Below, one piece after another: positions 7,073 to 13,730 of a DNA stretch of 26,356 bases. The notes beneath the pieces are model-generated. The model was given only the letters and a program-made list of their open reading frames with translations. It was not told the DNA's origin and ran no database searches. The position numbers and the translations under genes are program-made. Origin of the DNA: Lachnospiraceae bacterium (GTDB lineage: Bacteria; Bacillota_A; Clostridia; Lachnospirales; Lachnospiraceae); assembly GCA_009774465.1 (NCBI GenBank), contig VSNT01000042.1:1-26356 (forward strand). The letters run 5' to 3'. The first letter of the stretch is position 1; each line of letters begins with the position of its first letter.

Positions 7073-8777
7073 CTGCTGACACCTCTGTGATAATCTCATT
7101 TCTTCCTTTGTGAATCTGATAGCAAAGGGCAGGAATCCGTGTCATTGGATGAAGCAGATTGGTATTCGGATCAGCAACAATTATTTCACCTTTTCCATCC
7201 CCGCTGATAAGCGACACTCTGCACCAGCTATAATAATTCTCCGCCTGTGCAAACTTTTCTCCCCATTCCAGCTTTTCTCCCTCCACATCAATTTCTACTG
7301 CAAAACCACAGTCATATGCTTTACATTCCCGATCACTTTCAATAATATGCTTTCTGATATGACCTTTGTCACTGGGTATTATAATGGTTTCCACCCTGAT
7401 TCCTTCATAAGGTATCCACTTAGAGGACACCTCTCTTTCAGATATGTGAAACTCCTCACAGATTCTGCGTACGTAGACATATCCGTTTATATAAAAGGCA
7501 AGCATACAATCCGGTGCTGCCTCGTGAACCTCCTGAGTAGATTTTGCCACATTAAAGGCAAAACCGGTATCATATACAAACTTTCCATATTTTGCAGGCG
7601 TCTGCCCGTGTCCTGCCGGACTGTATCTGCCCGGAACAAATGCCGCCACATGTCCAGGATATCTGTGAATCAGCATATCTGCATATGGTAATGCCTTCTG
7701 TTTTTCCAAAGAAGGCAGGGGCTCTGCTTTTACATGCCAGAAAGGATGCTCATCCGGCAGCATAAGAATTGCAAAAGTTTTTAATGCCCAATAAGGAGAA
7801 CCGGGGCCATTGTAGCGCTCTCCCATCACAGGATTAGGGTACCCGTATCCCACCGTAAGGATATCTGTTCTGTCAAAAACAGGCCGCTTCATCCAATCGC
7901 AAAGGTGCCTTACAATCAGCCCTTTCATAACGCCCACGGAAAAAGGTTCTGCTCCGGCCATCAGGCAGGCACAAAAAAAGCTCACCTGAGAAAACCGATA
8001 GGTCAATGATCTGCCAAAAGGCAGTGCCCGTCCTGTTTCATCAAACCAGTAAATAAACTGCCTGCCAAACAGCTCCGCTCTTTCCAGATATTTTTCACAT
8101 CTGGAAGGATCCTCTTTTCTCATCACCATAGCATAAAACAGACAGTAAAAGTGAATTGCAAAAGACACATAATAGTCTTTCTGTCCGGAATCCCCATCCT
8201 GATACCAGCCATCACCCAGGTAAAAAGTATCTACTCCTGCCAGATATTTTTCAAGCTTTTCCCCATCATACTCTCTTCCCAGCTTTTTCAGGGCAATATT
8301 CACCAGCACTGCAAACAAAATCCAGTTACAAATGGGAAGCTCATATTGATTAATCCCATACAGCCACTTTACCAGATTTTCTTTTGCTCTTTCGTCCAGC
8401 GGTTCCCACAGTTTATCCGGTGCAAGAATCAATCCATAAGAGATGGCAGCCATCTCTACAAATCGCTGGTCAAAGGCATGAAATCCTCCCCAGTATTCTT
8501 CTCCTTCCGGATCTGTTCCTGATGCAAGTCCTTTTTGATAAATCTGTTCAAACTCAGGACTGCTTCCGCCTCCTGCCCAGAAAGGCACCAGCCCCCAGAG
8601 AGGCCTGGAAAAAGCCTCAAGCCGGATTGCCTTCTGATCATAATTGGTGGCGTTCACTCCAAGAATCAGTTCTGCGCCGCCCTTGCTGTAGTAAGGAAGC
8701 AGCGGACGAATAATATCCATCAAAAGCTCTCTGAAATCCTCTTTTTTATTTAATTTTCCTTCCCAGTCTGTTCTCAT
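7056..8777 (-). CDS. DUF2264-domain protein, possible intracellular beta-glucuronidase (GH154-like)
   Basis: The 573-residue protein matches the DUF2264 family as I know it. The N-terminal two thirds look like an alpha/alpha barrel: TRPLWGLVPFWAGGG-like SRPLWGL, YWGGFHAFDQRFVEMAAISYGL, NWILFAVLVNIALKKLG, LGDGWYQDGDSGQKDYYVSFAIHFY, GRSLTYRFSQVSFF and NGPGSPYWALKTF. The last third is beta-rich. There is no signal peptide, so it is cytoplasmic. From memory, CAZy family GH154, with a Bacteroides beta-glucuronidase as founder, has this architecture, which would suit a uronic acid pathway, but that link needs a profile search. AAAAGGA lies upstream of the ATG at 8777. The gene follows the GH88 gene by 19 bases. 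Confidence 0.78.
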   Translation of the reverse strand: MRTDWEGKLNKKEDFRELLMDIIRPLLPYYSKGGAELILGVNATNYDQKAIRLEAFSRPLWGLVPFWAGGGSSPEFEQIYQKGLASGTDPEGEEYWGGFHAFDQRFVEMAAISYGLILAPDKLWEPLDERAKENLVKWLYGINQYELPICNWILFAVLVNIALKKLGREYDGEKLEKYLAGVDTFYLGDGWYQDGDSGQKDYYVSFAIHFYCLFYAMVMRKEDPSRCEKYLERAELFGRQFIYWFDETGRALPFGRSLTYRFSQVSFFCACLMAGAEPFSVGVMKGLIVRHLCDWMKRPVFDRTDILTVGYGYPNPVMGERYNGPGSPYWALKTFAILMLPDEHPFWHVKAEPLPSLEKQKALPYADMLIHRYPGHVAAFVPGRYSPAGHGQTPAKYGKFVYDTGFAFNVAKSTQEVHEAAPDCMLAFYINGYVYVRRICEEFHISEREVSSKWIPYEGIRVETIIIPSDKGHIRKHIIESDRECKAYDCGFAVEIDVEGEKLEWGEKFAQAENYYSWCRVSLISGDGKGEIIVADPNTNLLHPMTRIPALCYQIHKGRNEIITEVSADVKAF

Positions 8778-8796
8778 ATCCCGTTTTCCTTTTTTC

Positions 8797-9984
8797 CTAC
8801 CAATATAAAATCCAATCCTTATGAAGCCTTGTCAGTGCTTCCATATAAAAATAATCTCCCCATGAATTACATTCATCCACTCCATAGTGATTACAGGTAT
8901 TATATGGAGAATGATTGGAGTAAGTACTGTGCAGCACCAGTCCGTTAGAAGCTTTAAAATCCTTTACCGCATAATTATCATACAGGGATTTCATCAGCTT
9001 TTGTGCGTATCCTTTGTAAAGCTCCGCTTCATCTTTCTCCATATATTTGATCATTTCCAGCATACCGCAGGCTGCTATGGAAGCTGAAGAAGAATCTCTC
9101 GGCTGCTCATCCCCGTCTGTAAACTCCAGATCCCAGAAAGGAATCATGTCCTCGGGAAGATGTTCAAGAAAATACTGTGTCACATGCCGGAACAGTTCAA
9201 TATATTCCTCCCGCTTCGTATATTTATAAGCAAGAGCGCATCCATAAACTCCCCATGCCTGCCCTCTCGCCCATGCAGATCCGTCGCGGTACCCCTGACA
9301 GGTAGCTCCATGATCGGGCACCCCTGTTTTCATATCGAAAAAGAAGGTATGCCAGGTTGAGTAGTCTTCCCTGATTACATTTTTAATTGCAGTGTGGATG
9401 TGCTTTTCTGCAATCTCCCGGTATTTGTCATCACCGGTTTCCTCGCTTGCCCAATAAAGCAGGGGAAGATTTAAAAGGCAGTCAATAATGAGACGGTAAT
9501 TTTCAGGCGCATCCATTGCTCCCCATGCCTGTATAAATTCTCCTACCGGATGATATCTGGTAATTAACTGATCTGCAGCCATTATCGCCGCCTTTTTAGC
9601 CAGTTCATTTCCGGTCAGTTTATAGGCCGCAACACAGGAAGGGGAATACAAAAATCCCATATCATGATGGTCAACCTCAATTTTTTGTTCTATCCTGTTA
9701 AGAAAACTTTTTACCTGAATCTCTCCTGCTGCCCGCAGAGCATCCTCATTCCCATCCTTCTTTTCGCAGGCATGTTCATAGGCAAGCCATATTTCTCCTG
9801 TCCAAAATCCTGTTGTCCAATAGTTATTTTCAATTGGATGATAAAAATTATTTTCACTGTAAGCCTTTTGAAACTTATCCGTAAACGTTGGAAGATTCCT
9901 GATTACCTGATTTTCAGAAAAATCAAGCGCCCATTCCACCTCTTCTTCTTTTATTAAAGGCTTATTTCCAAATAAAATATCCAT
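8797..9984 (-). CDS. ugl: Unsaturated glucuronyl hydrolase, GH88 family
   Basis: The 395-residue protein is an alpha6/alpha6 barrel enzyme that removes the 4,5-unsaturated uronic acid from the non-reducing end of oligosaccharides left by polysaccharide lyases. The catalytic Asp pair is visible as Asp108 (EVDHHDMGFLYS) and Asp168 (IIDCLLNLPLLYWAS), 60 residues apart as in known GH88 enzymes. The substrate-site residues His212, Gln230, Trp238, Arg240 and Trp244 lie at the expected spacing (CQGYRDGSAWARGQAWG). There is no signal peptide, so it acts on imported substrate. A possible sulfate-site stretch is S353-x2-S356-x-H358. The start at 9984 has GGAGG 6 bases upstream; an extension to 10053 would overlap the permease gene. 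Confidence 0.93.
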   Translation of the reverse strand: MDILFGNKPLIKEEEVEWALDFSENQVIRNLPTFTDKFQKAYSENNFYHPIENNYWTTGFWTGEIWLAYEHACEKKDGNEDALRAAGEIQVKSFLNRIEQKIEVDHHDMGFLYSPSCVAAYKLTGNELAKKAAIMAADQLITRYHPVGEFIQAWGAMDAPENYRLIIDCLLNLPLLYWASEETGDDKYREIAEKHIHTAIKNVIREDYSTWHTFFFDMKTGVPDHGATCQGYRDGSAWARGQAWGVYGCALAYKYTKREEYIELFRHVTQYFLEHLPEDMIPFWDLEFTDGDEQPRDSSSASIAACGMLEMIKYMEKDEAELYKGYAQKLMKSLYDNYAVKDFKASNGLVLHSTYSNHSPYNTCNHYGVDECNSWGDYFYMEALTRLHKDWILYW

Positions 9985-10015
9985 AAAATTCCTCCAAAAT
10001 AAACTGCCTTTCTTA

Positions 10016-10882
10016 CTAGCCCTTAAGACCTGTAGAGGCAACACCTTCAACAAAATACTTCTGCAGACATAAAAATACGATAATAACCGGAATCAGAGAT
10101 ACCACAGATCCCGCCATAATCAGTCCGTATTCAGCAGAATACTGTCCTATAAACATTTTAAGTCCCAATTGAATTGTCTTTTTCGTTTCTGTCTTTAAAT
10201 AAATCAATGGGCCTAAATAATCGTTCCAGGTATTTACAAAAGTAAAAATTGTAAGTGTTGATAAAGCCGGTTTTGATAACGGCAGCATAATCTTTGCATA
10301 GATTTTGTACTCACTCATGCCATCTATACGCGCCGCCTCACACAGTTCGCTCGGAATTCCTTCATAAAACTGTTTCATCATAAACACGCCAAAGGCTGAA
10401 AACGCCTGCAGGCAGATCATGGCCAACAGCTTATCATTAAGCCCCATGCCTCTCATCATAATAAACTGGGGTACCATATACACCTGCCAGGGCATTGCAA
10501 TTGTTGCAATATATGCCAGAAACAGGGCATTTTTATGTTTGAATTCCAGCTTTGCAAAGGAATATGCTGCAAAACTGGATGTAAGAAGCTGTAAAAAGGT
10601 AACCACAATAGTAAGAAATACCGTATTTTCCACAAACTTAAGCAGCGGAATCTTCGTCCAGATTTTAACGTAATTATCCCACTTTGGGACCTCCGGTATC
10701 CATACAAAGGGATCCATCAAAAATACTTCCCTGTTTGATTTTATGGAAGCGGATAGCATCCATAAAAAAGGAACAATCATTACTGCAGTTATTACCAGTA
10801 AAACAATATACAGCATTGTTTTTCCGACAATTGCATTTCTTCTTTTTGACCTGAATTTTTTATTTTCTTTCTGCCCGCTCAT
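10016..10882 (-). CDS. Carbohydrate ABC transporter permease, MalG/CUT1 type
   Basis: The 288-residue protein has six predicted membrane helices and the cytoplasmic EAA loop that docks the ATPase (EAARIDGMSEYKIYAKIMLPL, about 190-211). The conserved MalG-type ending VASTGLKG is present, as is the typical first stretch IVPFLWMLSASIKSNREVF. It pairs with the MalF-type permease encoded 20 bases upstream and with the lipoprotein further upstream to form a sugar importer. AGGGAGG precedes the ATG at 10882. No ATP-binding subunit is encoded in the window. CUT1 systems of this kind commonly share one MsmK-like ATPase encoded elsewhere. Confidence 0.95.
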   Translation of the reverse strand: MSGQKENKKFRSKRRNAIVGKTMLYIVLLVITAVMIVPFLWMLSASIKSNREVFLMDPFVWIPEVPKWDNYVKIWTKIPLLKFVENTVFLTIVVTFLQLLTSSFAAYSFAKLEFKHKNALFLAYIATIAMPWQVYMVPQFIMMRGMGLNDKLLAMICLQAFSAFGVFMMKQFYEGIPSELCEAARIDGMSEYKIYAKIMLPLSKPALSTLTIFTFVNTWNDYLGPLIYLKTETKKTIQLGLKMFIGQYSAEYGLIMAGSVVSLIPVIIVFLCLQKYFVEGVASTGLKG

Positions 10883-10902
10883 CTTTGTTTCCTCCCTGTC
10901 AT

Positions 10903-11952
10903 CTATGAATTGATTTTCTTTTCATACCGGAATTGTATCAATGTAATTACCAGTACCATAAGAAACAGTACCATAGCAATTGCACTTGAATATCCCAAAT
11001 CCCAATAGTTAAATGCATTCTGATAGATATAGTAGACAAGTACGGTAGCTGATGTGCTGAGCTTTCCGTCACCGCCGCCTGCCAGCATAACTGCAATATC
11101 GTAAACTTTAAAGCAGTTAATGGTCAGCATCACTACAACAAAAAATGTAGTGGAGCGAAGCTGCGGCCATGTAATATACTTAAATTTTTGCCATGTATTT
11201 GCGCCATCCAGACTGCCTGCTTCATATAATTCTGCTGAAATTCCCTGCAGACCTGCAAGATAAATTACCATATAATACCCCATATATTTCCATACACTAA
11301 ATAAAATCAGTGTCACAAGCACCAGATTACCGCTGAACCACTTGGGAAGATTTTCCTGTGCCACGCCAAAGACATTTAAAAGAATATAGTTAACCGGTCC
11401 CTTGGAAGGGTGAAAAATCATGCTCCATACAGCTGTAATCGCTACCAGTGAAGCTACATAGGGGAAAAAGGCAACTGTCCTGAAAAAACCTCTCGCCCTG
11501 ATTTTCTGGTTTAACACAATTGCCAATGCCAGCGAAGCGATCATCGTAAGGGGAACTGTTCCAATTACATAAATAATGGTATTTTTAAGCGCTGCCAGAA
11601 AAAATGTGTCATCTGTTAACCTCAGAAAATTACTGATTCCGGCAAATGTAATTTCATTACTTCCATCCCATTTCATAAAAGCAAGTGCAAAGGCAAAAAC
11701 AATTGGTATCAATGTAAAGACTGCAAATCCAATAAAATTTGGCGCAATAAAAGAATATGCCACCAAATCTCTTTTTTTCTCTCTGCTTATGATTCTGTTA
11801 TTTCTGACTGCTGTCAGCTTTCTTTGTTTCTTTTCTCTCTCTGCGATCAGTTTCTGCTTCTTTTTAATGTTGTCTTCCTGCCTGATTTTTTCCATAAGCG
11901 TATTGGTATCTATCTCCAATTGTCTGACCAGAGCCGCCTGTTTTTCATTCAT
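10903..11952 (-). CDS. Carbohydrate ABC transporter permease, MalF/CUT1 type, with a long charged N-terminus
   Basis: The 349-residue protein has six predicted membrane helices starting at YSFIAPNFIGFAVFTLIPIVFAF, and an EAA loop (YEAGSLDGANTWQKFKYITWPQL). Before the first helix there are about 60 highly charged residues, rich in Lys, Glu and Arg and probably a coiled helix. That is longer than the 15-30 residues usual in this family. The start is the ATG at 11952, with AAGGGTGG 8 bases upstream. An in-frame GTG at 11964 lies within that Shine-Dalgarno sequence, so it is unlikely. It forms the importer with the MalG-type protein and the lipoprotein. A stem-loop separates it from the lipoprotein gene. 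Confidence 0.95.
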   Translation of the reverse strand: MNEKQAALVRQLEIDTNTLMEKIRQEDNIKKKQKLIAEREKKQRKLTAVRNNRIISREKKRDLVAYSFIAPNFIGFAVFTLIPIVFAFALAFMKWDGSNEITFAGISNFLRLTDDTFFLAALKNTIIYVIGTVPLTMIASLALAIVLNQKIRARGFFRTVAFFPYVASLVAITAVWSMIFHPSKGPVNYILLNVFGVAQENLPKWFSGNLVLVTLILFSVWKYMGYYMVIYLAGLQGISAELYEAGSLDGANTWQKFKYITWPQLRSTTFFVVVMLTINCFKVYDIAVMLAGGGDGKLSTSATVLVYYIYQNAFNYWDLGYSSAIAMVLFLMVLVITLIQFRYEKKINS

Positions 11953-12023
11953 TCTGCAATCCACCCTTTCTTACATTAATCAATCATTACCTGTTTTCAG
12001 AGCCGGATTTTGCCCTTTTGATA

Positions 12024-12053
12024 CATTGGGACTGACTTTCGTCAGCCCCAATG
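12024..12053 (-). other. Intergenic stem-loop between the binding-protein and permease genes
   Basis: On the minus strand, CATTGGGGCTGAC and GTCAGTCCCAATG form a 13-pair stem with one G-U wobble, closed by a GAAA tetraloop. On the plus strand the wobble becomes an A-C mismatch, so the structure is best formed in the operon transcript. No U-run follows on the minus strand. It is therefore more likely an mRNA-stabilising or attenuating element than a full terminator, which would let the lipoprotein be made in excess over the permeases. It occupies most of the interval 11953-12073. Confidence 0.7.
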
Positions 12054-12073
12054 CAATGTTTTATGTTTATTTT

Positions 12074-13447
12074 TTATTGCGCTTTTATTTTTCCTACTTC
12101 CTCATTCATTGCCGCAATACCTTCATCAATTGAAATCTCTCTGTTCATGATTGACTTATGATAAGTATCAAGAATATCATTAATTGCCGATACGTTTTCT
12201 GCATAAGGTACTTCCAGATATAAATTGGATACGCTGAGCGCTTCTTTGCTTTCCGCATCTGTAGGGAACCCTTCCAGACTGGAAATAATTCCTGCAACTT
12301 CGTCATTCATAAGTGCCGGGAAGTTACCGGTTTCAGCCATAACCTTTGCGCCTTCTTCACCAGATACCCACTCAACAAAATCAAATGCAGCATCCTTTTG
12401 ATCAGATACACTTGTTACTGCCAATCCTGTGATGGTACCAAGGGTTGAGCCTGCTTCCACTCCTTCTGCATGAGGATATTTAACCATTCCCCAGTTGCCG
12501 CAAAGAGATGCATCATATTCACCGCTCTGAATATTAGCGATCAATGTTGAAATGAACCAGGAACCCATATTCAGCATAGCCACATCTCCGCCTGAAAATG
12601 CTGCTGAATAATGGAGGCCTTCTGCGCTTAAATCAGCATAATTTCTGCAGACCTGATCGTCTTCCTGTCCAAGAACCAGTTCATAATAAGGTTTAAAGAA
12701 ATCATAATTTCCGTCCAGAATAGAATGCTGTCCATCTAATACGCCAAAAAGCTGTACTGCACTTCTCCAGGTATGATAATGGGTACCATAAACCTGTGCG
12801 CCATATGTAGTATCTGTCACCTGTCTTGCCAGAGCATCATACTCTTCAAATGTCATATCATTGGTAGGATAAGCAACGCCTGCTGCATCAAAAATATCTT
12901 TATTATAGAAAACAACCCAAAAGTCATTTCTAAAAGGCAGTTCATATAAGCTTCCGTTTACTGTAACCTGTTTGTCAACACCGCCATACTGACTCAAATC
13001 AATTCCTGCATCTGCAATATAGCTGTCAAGAGGCTCCAATGTGTTTTTAGATACTAAAGTTGCATATCCGGGAACGTCTTTAATTGTTACTACGTCAAAG
13101 TCGGAACCGCTTCCTGATAATTCTGTTGCAAGAACTGTCATATAATCTGTAGATCCAAGGTCTGTCATCTCAATGGTAACATTCTCATGAGTTGCTTCAT
13201 ATTCCTCTTTCAGAGCCTGCCAATAAGGTGTAATATCCTTATCCCATATAGCCCATTTAAGTGTAATTGCTTCCCCGGAAGCTTCTGTTTGCGCTTCAGG
13301 TTCCGTTGTCTCCTCCTGAGTTTCAGCGGCAGTTGTCTGTGCTTCTTCTGCCGGTGCCTGCCCCTCCTCCTGTTTAGAACCGCAGCCGGATACCATAGCT
13401 GCCAGCATGGATGCTGTTAATAAGATACTGAGTAACTTTCTTTTCAT
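12074..13447 (-). CDS. Sugar ABC transporter substrate-binding lipoprotein, family 1
   Basis: The 457-residue protein begins with a lipoprotein signal peptide (MKRKLLSILLTASMLAAMVSGC), so Cys22 would be lipidated after cleavage at the VSG/C lipobox. A Glu/Thr/Ala-rich linker (about 23-58) follows, then a two-lobed binding domain (LKWAIWDKDITPYWQALKEEYEATH at its start). It is the only protein of the sugar locus predicted to be outside the membrane, and it determines what is imported. From context the ligand is a uronic-acid-containing oligosaccharide, but this cannot be read from the sequence. GGGAGGAG lies about 8 bases before the ATG. It is the first gene of the operon that runs to 5615. 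Confidence 0.95.
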   Translation of the reverse strand: MKRKLLSILLTASMLAAMVSGCGSKQEEGQAPAEEAQTTAAETQEETTEPEAQTEASGEAITLKWAIWDKDITPYWQALKEEYEATHENVTIEMTDLGSTDYMTVLATELSGSGSDFDVVTIKDVPGYATLVSKNTLEPLDSYIADAGIDLSQYGGVDKQVTVNGSLYELPFRNDFWVVFYNKDIFDAAGVAYPTNDMTFEEYDALARQVTDTTYGAQVYGTHYHTWRSAVQLFGVLDGQHSILDGNYDFFKPYYELVLGQEDDQVCRNYADLSAEGLHYSAAFSGGDVAMLNMGSWFISTLIANIQSGEYDASLCGNWGMVKYPHAEGVEAGSTLGTITGLAVTSVSDQKDAAFDFVEWVSGEEGAKVMAETGNFPALMNDEVAGIISSLEGFPTDAESKEALSVSNLYLEVPYAENVSAINDILDTYHKSIMNREISIDEGIAAMNEEVGKIKAQ

Positions 13448-13479
13448 GATTGTTCTCTCCTCCCATTATTTAAATTTCA

Positions 13480-13508
13480 TTTATACCTATAGGTTATTGC
13501 ATTTTCAG
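13480..13508 (-). promoter_or_regulatory. Candidate promoter of the transporter operon with a palindrome in its spacer
   Basis: On the minus strand a weak -35 box CTGAAA (complement of 13503-13508) and -10 box TATAAA (complement of 13480-13485) have a 17-base spacer, giving a leader of about 25 bases before the lipoprotein gene. The perfect palindrome ACCTATAGGT (13485-13494) abuts the -10 box. The weak -35 box suits an activator-dependent promoter, plausibly driven by the divergent YesN-type regulator. The rest of 13509-13658 is AT-rich, and I see no clear further motif in it. Confidence 0.4.
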
Positions 13509-13658
13509 TATATCTGTTTTTTCATACTTTTTACATGGAATTTCTTTCTAAAATATTCAGAATTTATTTAACTTCATAAAAGGTCCTGATTCAAATTTGT
13601 CTTTTTTTTGATAAATATGCACTATTTTTTCCACTTTCTTTTTATGCGTGATTGTCAT

Positions 13659-13686
13659 TTGAAATAATCCTTTCCTATGTTAGAAT
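13659..13686 (+). promoter_or_regulatory. Candidate promoter of the sensor kinase-regulator-lyase unit
   Basis: The -35 box TTGAAA (13659-13664) and -10 box TAGAAT (13681-13686) are 16 bases apart. Transcription would begin near 13693, about 38 bases before the kinase start codon. It faces away from the lipoprotein promoter within the same 283-base gap. Confidence 0.5.
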
Positions 13687-13730
13687 AATGTATATAAAAG
13701 AAGCAGGCTGTATATATATGAGGTTTAAGA

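Noticed and set aside
7110..7691. Plus-strand open frame of 193 codons opposite the DUF2264 gene
   Set aside because: It lies fully antisense to a well-supported gene, has no family resemblance and an ordinary cysteine- and histidine-rich antisense composition.
9985..10053. Longer GH88 frame starting at 10053
   Set aside because: It overlaps the end of the permease gene and has no ribosome site; GGAGG at 9991-9995 supports 9984.
10390..10410. Catabolite-repression (cre)-like sequence CTGAAAACGCCTGCA
   Set aside because: It misses two consensus positions and lies deep inside the permease coding region, so it is probably chance.
11576..12133. Plus-strand open frame of 185 codons opposite the MalF-type permease
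   Set aside because: It is antisense to the permease gene and crosses the intergenic stem-loop; hydrophobicity mirrors the permease codons on the other strand.
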